DNA from: Pseudidiomarina tainanensis
GTDB taxonomy: Bacteria; Pseudomonadota; Gammaproteobacteria; Enterobacterales; Alteromonadaceae
Length of the DNA: 64,000 nucleotides
Direction of reading: 5' to 3'
NCBI RefSeq assembly: GCF_004214835.1
Contig: NZ_PIQJ01000003.1
Coordinates: 1-64,000, forward strand
The translations under genes and the position numbers were made by a program. Of this stretch, positions 18,384 to 29,019 are shown in pieces. Under the pieces are notes generated by a model that worked only from the letters and a program-made list of their open reading frames with translations, was not told the DNA's origin and did no database searches. Position 1 is the stretch's first letter, and each line of letters begins with the position of its first letter.

Positions 18384-19256
18384 TTATATTGTATCCTGCT
18401 GGCGCGTTTCAGGGAAGCTTCTCGCTTGCCATTGTGCCACCGCATCAGCGAGCATTTGCGGTATATTTAAACGGCTATTGGGTGTTAATCCGAGAAACCG
18501 CATTGCAGCTTGCAGTTGTTCTTTTGCGTCCGTGTTACTTAGTGCTGGCGCATGATTTTGTTTACTGAGCTTTCGGCCCTGCTCATCAAGCGCTAATGGC
18601 ACATGCTTAAAATGTGGTGTGCGGTCGGTAAAATACCGCCATAGGTTGAGCTGCCAACTGGTTGCTGTCAGTAAGTCTTCACCACGAACAATATCCGTAA
18701 CACCTTGTTCAATATCATCAACCACCACGGCCAATTGATAAGTAAATAAACCATCGCGGCGAAACAATACAAAATCTTCACCAGCAAAATTGGGCTCGAT
18801 ATCGACATGACCTTGCCAACCATCGTTGAAACTAAGTATTGGGTCATCGTTGCGAAAACGCACTGCTGAGTTAGGAGAGCGGATATGTTTATTACGGCAG
18901 GTTCCCGTGTAGTAAGGGCCTAATGCCTTGATTTGTTTACGTGTACAGGTGCAGCGGTAGGTTAATGGGCGATGTTGAAGCTGTTCGAGTGCTTGTTGAT
19001 AAACTTCGGTGCGTGCACTTTGGTACCAGATCTCACCATCCCAATGTAACTCATGCTGTTTGAGTTGCTCCAGAATAACTTGGTCAGCACCAGCAACAGC
19101 ACGCGGGGTATCAATATCTTCGATACGAACCAGCCAAGTTCCGCTATTTGCGCGGGCATCAAGATAACTCGCAAGGGCGGCAATCAGAGAGCCAAAATGA
19201 AGGGGCCCCGACGGAGTCGGGGCAAAGCGTCCACAGTAAGAAAAGGATGCGGCCAT
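18384..19256 (-). CDS. gluQ: Glutamyl-Q tRNA(Asp) synthetase
   Basis: This 290-residue paralogue of the glutamyl-tRNA synthetase catalytic domain lacks an anticodon-binding domain. It attaches glutamate to the queuosine of tRNA(Asp). The N-terminus has GRFAPTPSGPLHFGSL (HIGH-like); Cys and His residues in YRCTCTRKQI...YYTGTCRNKH fit its zinc site; RKLSKQN is the KMSKS-like motif. It lies one base after dksA, the arrangement known from E. coli, where the two are co-transcribed. Confidence 0.96.
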   Translation of the reverse strand: MAASFSYCGRFAPTPSGPLHFGSLIAALASYLDARANSGTWLVRIEDIDTPRAVAGADQVILEQLKQHELHWDGEIWYQSARTEVYQQALEQLQHRPLTYRCTCTRKQIKALGPYYTGTCRNKHIRSPNSAVRFRNDDPILSFNDGWQGHVDIEPNFAGEDFVLFRRDGLFTYQLAVVVDDIEQGVTDIVRGEDLLTATSWQLNLWRYFTDRTPHFKHVPLALDEQGRKLSKQNHAPALSNTDAKEQLQAAMRFLGLTPNSRLNIPQMLADAVAQWQARSFPETRQQDTI

Positions 19257-19257
19257 A

Positions 19258-19710
19258 TTAGGCGCCAGTCATTTGCTTCTCTTTGATTTCAGCTAAAGTT
19301 TTGCAGTCAACACAAAGGTCGGCAGTTGGACGAGCTTCTAAACGGCGAATGCCAATTTCGATTCCGCACTGGTCACAAAAACCAAAATCGTCGGCTTCGA
19401 TTTTTTGCAGTGTTTTCTCGATTTTCTTGATTAATTTGCGCTCGCGATCACGCGTACGTAGCTCTAAACTGAATTCTTCTTCTTGCGCAGCACGATCAAC
19501 CGGATCAGGGAAGTTTGCTGCTTCATCTTTCATATGGTGCACGGTGCGATCGACTTCTTCACGCAATTGCGCGCGCCAAACTTCAAGAATTTTACGAAAA
19601 TGCGCACGTTGCGCCTCATTCATGTACTCTTCGTCCGGCCCGAGCTCGTATGGCTCCAAACCAGCTTGCGCCAGAATGCCATGGGCTTTTTTCGGCGTTC
19701 CTTGAGGCAT
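19258..19710 (-). CDS. dksA: RNA polymerase-binding transcription factor DksA
   Basis: This 150-residue partner of ppGpp enters the RNA polymerase secondary channel and adjusts rRNA and amino-acid promoters. It has a long coiled-coil (about residues 35-110) with the DPVDRA tip region and a four-Cys zinc finger, CDQCG...LCVDCK. The start at 19710 follows AGGAG seven bases upstream and gives MPQGTPKK; the longer frame to 19782 is rejected. gluQ follows directly. Confidence 0.97.
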   Translation of the reverse strand: MPQGTPKKAHGILAQAGLEPYELGPDEEYMNEAQRAHFRKILEVWRAQLREEVDRTVHHMKDEAANFPDPVDRAAQEEEFSLELRTRDRERKLIKKIEKTLQKIEADDFGFCDQCGIEIGIRRLEARPTADLCVDCKTLAEIKEKQMTGA

Positions 19711-19822
19711 TATGGTTCTCCTGTATGAGACGTTGTTATTAAAAAGGTCGGTACATATACCAGAAAGCGAATACCGGCGCAATTTAATTTCTAATTATTT
19801 ACGCCAGTCGCAATCGTTATGT

Positions 19823-20527
19823 TTACATTAATACCGGTAGTTCTCGCAACGGTGATATTCCTGTCGGTGTCAATTTACATCCCAGTGCATAAAACTCAAC
19901 ACCAACTTCTCTCGCGGTACGGCAAGCATCGGCGTATTTGGGGTCAATGTGGTCAGCTGCGCTGACTTGCTCAATCCCACTGTGTAAAACTGTATATAAA
20001 ACTAAAGCGCGATGACCATCGGTGACCATATCCTGCAAACTACGCAGATGTTCGAGCGCGCGTTTGCTGACGGTGTCCGGAAAGTAGCCCTGATTATGCG
20101 TGGCGAGTGTGACACTTTTTACCTCAATAAAAGTGCGACGCTGTTGCGAATCGACTCCAAACCAATCGATGCGGCGATTATCATAGCCATATTTTTGCTC
20201 GGCACGTAAATTTTGTACCCCTTGCAAGGGTGCAAGAAGGTTGTGCTCAAGTGCTTCACCGGCAATTTGGTTGGCACGATGAGTGTTCACGCAGATAAGA
20301 TGACCGGCAAAGTCTTCAACGAGTTCCCAAGTGTAACGATATTTGCGTTTCGGGTTCGCAGAATCACTTAACCAAACCCGCATGCCGGGTTCGGCACACC
20401 CTGTCATCGCGCCGGTATTTGGGCAATGCACTGTGATAATATCGCCATTTTCCAATTTAACATCGGCTAAAAATCGTTTATAGCGTTTAATTAGCACCGC
20501 CTGTCGTAAAGGGTTGTGAAACAGCAT
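19823..20527 (-). CDS. sfsA: DNA/RNA nuclease SfsA family protein
   Basis: This is a 234-residue SfsA protein, the family first described as sugar fermentation stimulation factor and related to endonucleases. Motifs include RYKRFLADV, HCPNTGAMTGC, RKYRYTWEL and RRTFIEVKSVTLA with the Glu-x-Lys typical of a nuclease active site. The start is placed at 20527, preceded by GAGG; in-frame ATGs at 20539 and 20578 extend past the homologous start. It is upstream of dksA on the same strand, separated by 112 bases. Confidence 0.94.
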   Translation of the reverse strand: MLFHNPLRQAVLIKRYKRFLADVKLENGDIITVHCPNTGAMTGCAEPGMRVWLSDSANPKRKYRYTWELVEDFAGHLICVNTHRANQIAGEALEHNLLAPLQGVQNLRAEQKYGYDNRRIDWFGVDSQQRRTFIEVKSVTLATHNQGYFPDTVSKRALEHLRSLQDMVTDGHRALVLYTVLHSGIEQVSAADHIDPKYADACRTAREVGVEFYALGCKLTPTGISPLRELPVLM

Positions 20528-20595
20528 TGTCAGCCTCATATAGCTCGGATACGATAGAGCCTTAAAAGTCAAAAACATACTGGGAGCGTATTCGC

Positions 20596-21882
20596 ATGTC
20601 TAGCACTGTATCTGTCTTTGTTTCGACACAGCAACCAAATCAATCGGCGTGGAAGCCTAGCACCGCAGTGATTTTAGGTGAGCAAGGAGCAACGATTTAT
20701 GTTGGTGATAACGAAGCTAATAACTTGCGCAAGATACAAAAGGCAGGTCGTCAGCTCGATTCAATGGGTGTGAAATCGGTTTCCCTCAGTGGTGAAGGTT
20801 GGGATATTGAGCGTCAATGGGCGTTTTCAAATGGCTTTACCGATACGTTAACCAAGAACCAAATCAGCTGGGCGGGTGCCGCTGAAAAAATGCAGCAACT
20901 TCGTGAAACTGCAGCTTGGATTCGGCAGTTAATCAACTTGCCACCGAATGAAATTTATCCAGAATCGCTCGCCAGCAAAGTTGCTGACAAACTAAGCGGT
21001 ATTGGTGGTGATGCAGTCACCGTGAAAACCATTGTGGGTGACGATCTGGTCGCAGATGGACGGATGGGTATTCATACCGTTGGTCGCGCGAGTAAGCGCC
21101 CACCGGTGATGTTGGTGGTAGATTACAATCCATCCAAAAATGCTAATGCACCAGTTGATGCGGTACTGATCGGTAAAGGCATCACCTTCGACAGCGGTGG
21201 TTATAGTATCAAAGCCAGTGAAGGCATGTTGGCCATGAAGTGTGACATGGGCGGCGCAGCCACTGTTGCTGGCGCTTTGGTACATGCCATCCAAGAAGGT
21301 TTACAAAAGCGCGTGCAATTGGTGTTGTGTTGCGCAGAAAACTTGATTGACGGTAGTGCCTATAAACTCGGCGATATTATTACCTATAAAGATGGTCAAA
21401 CCGTAGAAATCGTCAATACCGACGCTGAAGGTCGCTTAGTGTTGGCTGACGGATTAATCTATGCCGGCGAGGTTAAGGCACCGCTAATTATTGATGCCGC
21501 GACGTTAACAGGGGCTGCTCAGGTTGCCGTTGGAACAGAATACAATGCGTTGTTTAGTGTTGATGATAGCTTGGCCGAATCGACCCTCAAAACCGCGGAC
21601 GAGCAACGTGAACTACTCTGGCGTTTACCGTTAAATCATTGGCATAAAGATAACTGTCCATCGCCATTTGCTGACACTGCGAATAGCCGTCCACAAAAAG
21701 GTGGTGGTGCTGGTGGTGCAAGCAATGCGGCGGGTTTCCTATTGCGTTTCGCACCAAATGATGGTGCCGGATGGTTGCATTTTGATATCGCTGGTGCCTA
21801 TAACGGTAGTGCCAATGCGATGTGGCCAGCCGGTGCAACTGCACTTGGATTTCGAACCATCGCCGCAACCTTATTGAAGTAA
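20596..21882 (+). CDS. pepB: Peptidase B, M17 leucyl aminopeptidase family
   Basis: This 428-residue cytoplasmic aminopeptidase depends on two metals. The metal ligands lie in GKGITFDSGGYSIK, MKCDMGGAA and NTDAEGRLVLADGL. The N-terminal VSLSGEGWDIERQWAF and overall length match E. coli PepB better than PepA. It is transcribed divergently from sfsA, and hrpB follows 4 bases after its stop. In E. coli this place next to hrpB is held by ligT, so the gene position is a local rearrangement. Confidence 0.93.
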   Translation: MSSTVSVFVSTQQPNQSAWKPSTAVILGEQGATIYVGDNEANNLRKIQKAGRQLDSMGVKSVSLSGEGWDIERQWAFSNGFTDTLTKNQISWAGAAEKMQQLRETAAWIRQLINLPPNEIYPESLASKVADKLSGIGGDAVTVKTIVGDDLVADGRMGIHTVGRASKRPPVMLVVDYNPSKNANAPVDAVLIGKGITFDSGGYSIKASEGMLAMKCDMGGAATVAGALVHAIQEGLQKRVQLVLCCAENLIDGSAYKLGDIITYKDGQTVEIVNTDAEGRLVLADGLIYAGEVKAPLIIDAATLTGAAQVAVGTEYNALFSVDDSLAESTLKTADEQRELLWRLPLNHWHKDNCPSPFADTANSRPQKGGGAGGASNAAGFLLRFAPNDGAGWLHFDIAGAYNGSANAMWPAGATALGFRTIAATLLK

Positions 21883-21886
21883 TTCT

Positions 21887-24325
21887 ATGACAACACCACA
21901 GGTGCTGCCGGTCACAGCACTGATCGATGATGTGATTCGGCTATTGCCGAGTGCACCTGTGGTGCTTGAAGCGCCGCCCGGCGCTGGTAAGTCAACAGCG
22001 CTCCCACTTGCGCTCATGCAGAGCGAACAGTTACAAGGGCAACGCATTTTGCTCCTGCAACCACGCCGCATGGCAGCACTCTCCATTGCGCACTTTTTAG
22101 CCGAACAGCTTGGTGAAGCCGTTGGTGAATCGGTCGGTTACCACATTCGTGGCGAAGCGAAGTTTCATGCGAACACACGACTTTTGGTGATTACCGAGGG
22201 CATGTTCACCCAATATATTCAGCATGACCCCGAACTAACCGGCACTGGGTTAGTTATTTTTGATGAATTTCATGAGCGCAATCTTGCCACTGATTTGGGG
22301 TTGGCAATGGCTCTCGAAAGCTTCCATTTGCGCACAGATTTACGCTTACTCATCATGTCAGCAACGCTACCTGCGCAAACGATTGCAAATTGGCTTGGCG
22401 ATGCTCACGTTTTACAAAGTGCGGGCAGGCAGTATCCAATTCATATTCAGCACCGCCCAGTGCCGGCGAACGAAGATTGGTTGCAGGCATTACCGCGTGT
22501 TATTCGCGAAGCTATGACACTCGCCAATAAGGGGGTGCTGGTATTTGTGCCGGGTAAGCGTGAAATCGATCGTTTGTATGAAGTTTTTAGTGCTGAGACC
22601 GATTGGCAGGTCATGCCATTGCATCGCCAGATTCCTCTCGCACAACAGAAACAAGTGCTCAATGCAAATGACTCTCGCAAGCGATTGGTGATTTCAACCA
22701 ATATTGCTGAAACCAGTGTGACCATTCCAAATATTGATGTGGTTGTGGACAGCGGGCGAGAGCGCCAAGCGCAGTTTTACCCGCAACACGGTATAACCAA
22801 GCTCATTACCAGCCGAATTAGTAAAGCGTCAGCGACTCAACGCGCAGGCCGGGCCGGGCGCACCGGGCCTGGTCACTGCTTACGGTTATGGGCAGCAGCC
22901 GATGAACATGGTTTGAGAGATTATCAAGCGCCTGAGCTGGAAACTTCTGATTTAACCAGTTTCTTATTGGAATGCAGGCGCTGGGGCTCAAGCCCAGAAC
23001 AATTACAGTTTTTTAGTGCGCCCAACCGTGGCAATCTGGCACAAGCTACGACATTACTGAAAACACTTGAGCTGTGTAATGAACAAGGATCATTAACCAC
23101 ACTGGGGCACCAAGTTGCTGAGCTTGGCACCGAACCACGTCTAGCAACGATTCTAACGCGCGCTAAATTAACGTCACCAACACATCTCGCCACTGCAGCT
23201 TGGTTGGTCGCGCAATTAGAATTGAATGTTGAGTCGAGTCAATTTCCGCTGGCGCTCGAGCGATTGACGCCATTGTTGCGTCAGCGCTATCGCTATTGGT
23301 GTCAGCAATTTGCGCTTGCACAACCACAAGTGAACCCTAATCTCGCCAGTGAAGTCTTGCTGTGGGGCTTTGCTGATCGGGTTGCGAAACGACGTGCGAG
23401 CTCCGATCGTTATCTTTTGAGTAATGGTGCGGGTGCGATGTTTCATCAGCAGGATACCCGCACCCGCGACGAATGGTTGTTGGTTGTGGAGATGACGCTA
23501 TCAGAGCAACAACGTGATGCAATTATTCGTGCTGTGGTGCCATTATCGGATGCCGAGCTTAACCATCCTGCAATTCAACGTGAACAACGCTTAGAAGTGC
23601 GTTGGCAAGGGCCGAATCAGCGACTTCAAGCAATTGCAGTAGATGCCATTGGCGCCATCATCGTTCGCGAGATGTCGAAACCTGATAAAGTGACTGCTGA
23701 ACAGCGTCTGCATGCGTTAAGTGGTTATGTCAAAGCACAATTGCTTGAGCAGGGGCTGAATTTATTTAAGTTAAATCATGAAGCACAGCAGTGGCTGGCG
23801 CGGGTAAACCTCTACCAAATGCTACAGCAGCCAAGCGATTGGCCGCAGTTTGATTGTGAATCGTTGGCTCATGAAATTGCGCAGTGGGCGGAACCACACT
23901 GGCAGTCTATTGAGAGTCTCAGCCAACTGCATGCGTGGAATCCGCTACCTGCATTACAAGCACGATTGACTTATCAGCAGCAACAACAGTTGGATGAAGC
24001 TTGCCCTGTGGCTATTCAAATTCCGAGTGGACGCTCTGTTAGGATTGATTATTGTGCTGAAAAACCAACGCTTTCTGCCAAGCTACAAGAACTATTTGGG
24101 GAGCCAGTTTCACCAACAATCTGTTATGGGAAACAAAGTATTACCATAGATTTACTTTCTCCAGCGGGACGTTTGTTGCAACGCACAGCGGATTTAGCTA
24201 GTTTTTGGGAAAATGCTTATCAACACGTCAAAAAAGAAATGAAAGGGCGCTACCCAAAGCATCCTTGGCCCGATGATCCACTTCAAGCCCAAGCAACGCA
24301 CAAAACGAAGAGACAGTTACAATGA
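21887..24325 (+). CDS. hrpB: ATP-dependent helicase HrpB
   Basis: This is an 812-residue DEAH-type RNA helicase of the HrpB family, whose exact cellular role is unclear. Walker A is PGAGKST (about residues 31-37), motif II is DEFHERN (DEAH variant typical of HrpB), motif III SAT, and motif VI QRAGRAGRTGPG. The HrpB C-terminal domain follows. Length is normal. It begins 4 bases after pepB and overlaps mrcB by 4 bp (ATGA), as the hrpB-mrcB pair does in many gammaproteobacteria. Confidence 0.95.
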   Translation: MTTPQVLPVTALIDDVIRLLPSAPVVLEAPPGAGKSTALPLALMQSEQLQGQRILLLQPRRMAALSIAHFLAEQLGEAVGESVGYHIRGEAKFHANTRLLVITEGMFTQYIQHDPELTGTGLVIFDEFHERNLATDLGLAMALESFHLRTDLRLLIMSATLPAQTIANWLGDAHVLQSAGRQYPIHIQHRPVPANEDWLQALPRVIREAMTLANKGVLVFVPGKREIDRLYEVFSAETDWQVMPLHRQIPLAQQKQVLNANDSRKRLVISTNIAETSVTIPNIDVVVDSGRERQAQFYPQHGITKLITSRISKASATQRAGRAGRTGPGHCLRLWAAADEHGLRDYQAPELETSDLTSFLLECRRWGSSPEQLQFFSAPNRGNLAQATTLLKTLELCNEQGSLTTLGHQVAELGTEPRLATILTRAKLTSPTHLATAAWLVAQLELNVESSQFPLALERLTPLLRQRYRYWCQQFALAQPQVNPNLASEVLLWGFADRVAKRRASSDRYLLSNGAGAMFHQQDTRTRDEWLLVVEMTLSEQQRDAIIRAVVPLSDAELNHPAIQREQRLEVRWQGPNQRLQAIAVDAIGAIIVREMSKPDKVTAEQRLHALSGYVKAQLLEQGLNLFKLNHEAQQWLARVNLYQMLQQPSDWPQFDCESLAHEIAQWAEPHWQSIESLSQLHAWNPLPALQARLTYQQQQQLDEACPVAIQIPSGRSVRIDYCAEKPTLSAKLQELFGEPVSPTICYGKQSITIDLLSPAGRLLQRTADLASFWENAYQHVKKEMKGRYPKHPWPDDPLQAQATHKTKRQLQ

Positions 24326-26607
24326 CCCGAAAGAAAAAGTCGCCGCCGAAACCCACACTGCTTCGTCGTATTCTGATGTTGGGGTTAAAGCTGTCGATTG
24401 TTGGTATGGTGATTTTGGTCGCTTATCTTATTTACCTCGACGCAACCCTAACCGAACGGTTTAGTTCAAACCGTTATCAAGCACCTGCATTAATCTACGG
24501 GCGTAGTTTAACCCTTGAGCCGCAAGCCGTGATTAACAAAGCAACCGTCGTCGCTGAACTGCGACGTCTCAATTATCGCGCAGTAAATACGATTAAGGAT
24601 TCAGGCCAATATCGCTCAACTGAGTATGGCGTTGAGTTCTATCGACGCCCTTTTGATTTTGCAACGGGTCCGCAAATGGCCAAACGCGTGCAGGTTAATT
24701 TTGCCGGTAATCGCGTGCAATCAATCATGAGTTTGCCAGATGGTCGCAGCTTGAATCGTATTCAACTGGAACCGCCTTATTTGGGCCGACTGTCCGGTGG
24801 TAACAGCGAAGACCGGTTGCTGGTTGGGCTTGAACGTGTTCCGAGCCTTTTAATTGAAACTCTATTGTTGGTTGAGGATAGAGACTTCTATCATCACTCT
24901 GGTGTTTCGGTCACCTCCATTGCCCGCGCAGCTCTCGCCAACTTGTCAGCAATGCGTACGGTTCAAGGTGGTAGTACGCTCACGCAACAGTTAGTCAAAA
25001 ATCTTTACTTAACCCGTGAGCGATCGTTGTGGCGAAAAGCGAACGAGGCCTTAATGGCGATAGTGCTGGATTATCGTTTTAGTAAAAATGAGATTTTAGA
25101 AACTTATCTGAACGAGGTGTATTTTGGACAAGATCGCGGCTCAGCCATACATGGCGTGGGGCTTGCCAGCCGATTATATTTTGGTAAACAAGTTGAGGAG
25201 TTAGATGCCGCAGATATCGCGCTGTTGGTAGGTATTATCAAAGGACCATCGTACTACGATCCGCGTCGTTATCCGGAGCGAGCACAAGAACGCCGCGACC
25301 TGATATTGCAATTGATGTTTGCGCAAAACCTCATGAGTAAAGCGCAGTATGTGGCGAGCGTTAGTCAACCTGTCCTGCCTGCAGGAACGGGACGATTAGT
25401 TACCGAGAATCTGCCGCATTATATGGAACTCGTGAAGTTCGAATTAGGGCGCTTAAACCTGCCAGCAAACTGGCAACAAGAAGGTTTACGTGTGTTTACC
25501 TATTTTGATCCGGTGATTCAAAACGCCGCCGAAGCGGCCATTGTCACGGAATTACCGCGAGTCAGTGACGATGAGAAATTGCAGGGTGCGATTGTTGTGG
25601 CAAACCATCAGGCGGCGGGTGTTACCGCCGTGGTAGGGGACAAAAATCCGCGCCAGGTAGGTTTTAACCGAGCCGTTGCGGCGATGCGACCCGTTGGCTC
25701 GTTAATAAAACCGCTGATTTATGCCGACGCATTTCAATCGTTACCCGACTTTGAATTAGGTTCGCTGGTTTACGATGAACCATTGCAATTGGAACAAGCC
25801 AATCAGCCAGTCTGGATACCTCAAAATTTCGATAAAAAATTTGAAGGTAAAATGCTGGCTTATGACGCGTTAGCACAATCACGCAATGTTCCAGCGGTGC
25901 GTCTTGGCATTGAAGTTGGCATTGAACGTTTGACTGAACTACTGCAAATGAGCGGGGTGGACTCACCGATTCCAAGCGTACCGGCGATTACTTTAGGTGC
26001 TGTGCCTTTATCGCCAATGGCAATTACTGAGATCTATACCATGCTGGCGCAACAAGGGAGACATCAGACATTACAGAGTATTCGCGCGGTGACCAATCAT
26101 GAGGGACTGATGGTTTATGAGCGTCAGTCTTCGCAGTCGCAAAGAGTATTTAGCGAAGCCGCTGGCTTTTTAGTCAATTTTGGTTTGCGGGGCGTGATTA
26201 ATGAGGGTACCGGTAGCAAATTAGCTGATGCTTTCGGGGTGAATAAGTTAGCTGGAAAAAGCGGCACCACGAATGACTACCGTGATAGCTGGTTTGTCGC
26301 ATACGATAACCAGCACGTTGTAACTGTGTGGCTCGGGCGAGACGATAACCAACCAGTGCAGCTTACTGGCAGTAGTGGTGCACTCAGAGTGGTACAGCAG
26401 GTGCTAGAACAAATGCCCATAGCGCCATTGCAATTGAATTCACCATTAGTTGTAGAGGCAGCGGGCTTTCATCCGCAACTTGGCGTGCGCATCCCAGTGG
26501 ATTGCAATAACGCACGATTATTACCAGCGCGACAAAAAAAATTGCCCGAGGACCTTGGGTGCTCGGGCAATATTGAAGAAAAATCGTGGTGGCAGCGCTT
26601 ATTTTAG
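24322..26607 (+). CDS. mrcB: Penicillin-binding protein 1B
   Basis: Bifunctional peptidoglycan synthase of 761 residues. Order: cytoplasmic basic tail, membrane anchor at about 17-40, UB2H-like domain at about 50-140, GT51 glycosyltransferase with catalytic Glu185 in [11 protein letters not shown], and transpeptidase with Ser460-x-x-Lys463, SRN and KSGTT. The regulator lpoB is not in this window. The last 9 bp overlap the hemL 3' end on the other strand, and the final codons also encode the apparent hemL terminator. Confidence 0.96.
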   Translation: MTRKKKSPPKPTLLRRILMLGLKLSIVGMVILVAYLIYLDATLTERFSSNRYQAPALIYGRSLTLEPQAVINKATVVAELRRLNYRAVNTIKDSGQYRSTEYGVEFYRRPFDFATGPQMAKRVQVNFAGNRVQSIMSLPDGRSLNRIQLEPPYLGRLSGGNSEDRLLVGLERVPSLLIETLLLVEDRDFYHHSGVSVTSIARAALANLSAMRTVQGGSTLTQQLVKNLYLTRERSLWRKANEALMAIVLDYRFSKNEILETYLNEVYFGQDRGSAIHGVGLASRLYFGKQVEELDAADIALLVGIIKGPSYYDPRRYPERAQERRDLILQLMFAQNLMSKAQYVASVSQPVLPAGTGRLVTENLPHYMELVKFELGRLNLPANWQQEGLRVFTYFDPVIQNAAEAAIVTELPRVSDDEKLQGAIVVANHQAAGVTAVVGDKNPRQVGFNRAVAAMRPVGSLIKPLIYADAFQSLPDFELGSLVYDEPLQLEQANQPVWIPQNFDKKFEGKMLAYDALAQSRNVPAVRLGIEVGIERLTELLQMSGVDSPIPSVPAITLGAVPLSPMAITEIYTMLAQQGRHQTLQSIRAVTNHEGLMVYERQSSQSQRVFSEAAGFLVNFGLRGVINEGTGSKLADAFGVNKLAGKSGTTNDYRDSWFVAYDNQHVVTVWLGRDDNQPVQLTGSSGALRVVQQVLEQMPIAPLQLNSPLVVEAAGFHPQLGVRIPVDCNNARLLPARQKKLPEDLGCSGNIEEKSWWQRLF
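26533..26571 (-). terminator. Terminator of hemL, inside the mrcB coding end
   Basis: Read on the minus strand, ATTGCCCGAG and CTCGGGCAAT make a perfect 10-bp stem around an 11-base loop, followed by a run of eight or more T (26533-26541). It starts 28 bases beyond the hemL stop codon. The same DNA encodes residues of the PBP1B C-terminus. Confidence 0.85.
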
Positions 26608-27882
26608 CGCTGCGAATGCTACTTTTGCTGCGGCTAAGGTTGCATCGATGTCCGCATCGGTATGTGCGGCTGACATAAAGCCCGCTTCAAAAGCCGATGG
26701 TGCTAAGTATACGCCTTGTTTCAGCATGCTGTGGTAGAAGCTACGGAAGTGTTCCATATTGCACTGCGTTGCTTGCTGGTAGCTGGTAATTGGACCATCT
26801 GAGCTAAAGAAAAAGCCAAACATCGAGCCAGCGCGGTTCGTGGTAAATGGAATACCCGCTTCATCGGCAAGCGCTTGTAAACCATCAACCAACCGATCAA
26901 CTTTTGCATAAAGCCCTGGGTAGAGTTGTTCGTCATCAAGTTGTATCAGCGCTGCTAAACCGGCAGCCATGGCAACTGGGTTGCCTGATAATGTCCCAGC
27001 TTGATAAACCGGGCCGACCGGCGCAATGTAGTCCATAATTTCGCGTTTACCGCCAAACGCACCAACTGGCATGCCGCCACCAATCACTTTACCTAAGGTG
27101 GTTAGGTCAGGCGTCACTTGATAACGTTCTTGAGCACCACCCCGTGCCACGCGGAAACCGGTCATCACTTCGTCGAAAATCAAGACGCTACCATATTCGT
27201 CACAAATCTCACGCAAACCTTCTAAGAAGCCTGGTGCAGGCGGAATACAGTTCATGTTTCCAGCTACTGGTTCGACGATAATTGTCGCAATTTCATGCCC
27301 AACTTCGGCGAAAATGTCACGAACTGAATCAATGTCGTTAAAAGTTACAGTGAGTGTATGCTTCGCGAAATCTTCAGGAATCCCCGGCGAATTAGGCACG
27401 CCAAGGGTTAAAGCACCTGAGCCTGCTTTCACCAACAAAGCATCTGCGTGACCGTGATAGCAACCTTCAAATTTCAGTATTTTGTCACGTCCAGTGAAGC
27501 CGCGCGCTAAGCGAATGGCGGTCATGGTTGCTTCGGTGCCAGAGTTAACCATACGTACTTTTTCAATCGACGGTACTAACGCTTTGATTTTTTCAGCCAT
27601 GGTGATTTCATTGGCTGTTGGTGTACCAAAGCTTAACCCACGGTCGACGGCTTTATGGGTTGCTTCACGAATCGCCGCATTGTTGTGACCAAGAATCATT
27701 GGCCCCCAAGAACCAACATAATCGATATAGCGCTTGCCGTCGGCATCAAACATGTAGGCCCCATCAGCGCTTTCGATGAAAATCGGTGAGCCACCAACGC
27801 CATTGAAAGCGCGAACGGGTGAGTTCACACCACCAGGGATACTGTGTTGAGCTTGGGCGAATAATTCGTCAGAACGTGACAT
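26599..27882 (-). CDS. hemL: Glutamate-1-semialdehyde 2,1-aminomutase
   Basis: PLP enzyme of 427 residues that makes 5-aminolevulinate from glutamate-1-semialdehyde in the C5 haem pathway. Family motifs include [38 protein letters not shown] and the PLP lysine region [18 protein letters not shown]. Length is normal. It lies 27 bases after pyrB and may share its transcript. In E. coli hemL also lies near mrcB and erpA. Confidence 0.97.
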   Translation of the reverse strand: MSRSDELFAQAQHSIPGGVNSPVRAFNGVGGSPIFIESADGAYMFDADGKRYIDYVGSWGPMILGHNNAAIREATHKAVDRGLSFGTPTANEITMAEKIKALVPSIEKVRMVNSGTEATMTAIRLARGFTGRDKILKFEGCYHGHADALLVKAGSGALTLGVPNSPGIPEDFAKHTLTVTFNDIDSVRDIFAEVGHEIATIIVEPVAGNMNCIPPAPGFLEGLREICDEYGSVLIFDEVMTGFRVARGGAQERYQVTPDLTTLGKVIGGGMPVGAFGGKREIMDYIAPVGPVYQAGTLSGNPVAMAAGLAALIQLDDEQLYPGLYAKVDRLVDGLQALADEAGIPFTTNRAGSMFGFFFSSDGPITSYQQATQCNMEHFRSFYHSMLKQGVYLAPSAFEAGFMSAAHTDADIDATLAAAKVAFAALK

Positions 27883-27909
27883 TCGTTTCCTCGTAATCGT
27901 TTAAGTTAC

Positions 27910-28926
27910 TTAATAACTGGTGCGTTTCTCGCTGTACCAGTTGACGTCGCACTCATATTTTTCAATCTGATCTGCCACCCCTAAGGTGAGGGCAAAGAGT
28001 GCCATCCGAATGAGTACGCCATTGTCTGCTTGACGGAATATGGCCAAATTCGGGTTTTGGTTCAAATCGTTATCTAATTCATTTGCTTCGGCACGCGAAT
28101 CGCGTGGTAACGGGTGCATTATGACGGTATTGGGTTTGTAATGCTTGGTGTAGATTTCGCTATTCAAGCGGAATTTACCGCGATACATGTCCGCTTCTTG
28201 TGGTGTGGTAAAGCGCTCTTGCTGAATCCGCGTTTGATAGACAATATCGGCATCTGAACTACCACTAACTTGATCGGTCACCGTTACGTGGTGCCCAGCC
28301 TGATCAAGAACTTCAAGTACGCTATCAGGCATCGCTAATTCACGCGGTGAAATCAACGTGAAGCGAATATCTTTATACATGGCAAGCAAGCGCGAAAGCG
28401 AGTGCACGGTACGGCCAAACTTCAAATCACCCATCATGCAAATGTGCATGCCATCAACGCCGTGACCGTGATAAGCCAATTCTTTCTTAATGGTATATAA
28501 ATCGAGCAGGGCTTGCGTTGGATGTTCATTGGCACCATCGCCACCGTTGATGACCGGAACACGGCTACCTTCAGCAAATTCGGCGACTGAACCTGATTTA
28601 GGGTGGCGCATCGCAATGACATCGCTGTAACTACTGAGTACGCGCGCGGTATCGTAAAGCGATTCGCCCTTCGCTAATGCTGAGCTTTCCATGCCAGTGG
28701 TTTCACGTACTTCACCACCAAGGAGATTGAAGGCGGTACCGAAGCTCACCCGAGTTCGGGTTGATGGTTCAAAAAACAAATTACCTAAAATGGCACCGTC
28801 GAGAACTTTGGTGCGCTTTTGCCGGCGTGCATAGGGTTGCATGCGGTCGGCGATAGTAAAAATGGTCTGAATACTGTCGATATCGAATTGCTCAACAGAA
28901 AGGATATTTGAACCAGTAAAATTCAT
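27910..28926 (-). CDS. pyrB: Aspartate carbamoyltransferase catalytic chain
   Basis: Pyrimidine pathway enzyme of 338 residues joining carbamoyl phosphate to aspartate. FFEPSTRTRVSF is the carbamoyl-phosphate site; GDGANEHPTQALLDLYT and MHPLPRDSRAE are also diagnostic. The start at 28926 gives MNFTGSNILSVEQFD; the longer frame to 28956 has no supporting site. No regulatory chain gene pyrI follows, so this may be the form that works without PyrI; the chain is longer than the roughly 310 residues of E. coli PyrB. Confidence 0.95.
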   Translation of the reverse strand: MNFTGSNILSVEQFDIDSIQTIFTIADRMQPYARRQKRTKVLDGAILGNLFFEPSTRTRVSFGTAFNLLGGEVRETTGMESSALAKGESLYDTARVLSSYSDVIAMRHPKSGSVAEFAEGSRVPVINGGDGANEHPTQALLDLYTIKKELAYHGHGVDGMHICMMGDLKFGRTVHSLSRLLAMYKDIRFTLISPRELAMPDSVLEVLDQAGHHVTVTDQVSGSSDADIVYQTRIQQERFTTPQEADMYRGKFRLNSEIYTKHYKPNTVIMHPLPRDSRAEANELDNDLNQNPNLAIFRQADNGVLIRMALFALTLGVADQIEKYECDVNWYSEKRTSY

Positions 28927-28997
28927 GATGAAAGGCCCTGCAGTGATTGCACACACTGGGCCAGTACTTTAGCAGAAACTGAGCTTAAAAAGAATGA

Positions 28998-29019
28998 TCA
29001 AACCGCTAAAACGGTTTGA
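28998..29019 (-). terminator. Possible weak terminator at the hemJ end
   Basis: TCAAACCG and CGGTTTGA pair perfectly around a 6-base loop that includes the hemJ stop codon. On the minus strand a T-rich stretch follows only after seven other bases, so termination would be weak at best. Confidence 0.35.

Noticed and set aside
19283-19705. 140-codon open frame antisense to dksA
   Set aside because: Spans exactly the dksA gene on the other strand and has Ser/Arg-rich composition; shadow frame.
26599-26607. Possible frameshift or truncation at the mrcB/hemL junction
   Set aside because: Both proteins have normal C-termini; the 9-bp tail-to-tail overlap is like others here (tyrS/apaH 14 bp, djlA/rluA 23 bp, panP/panC 4 bp, phoH-type gene/ruvX 4 bp).
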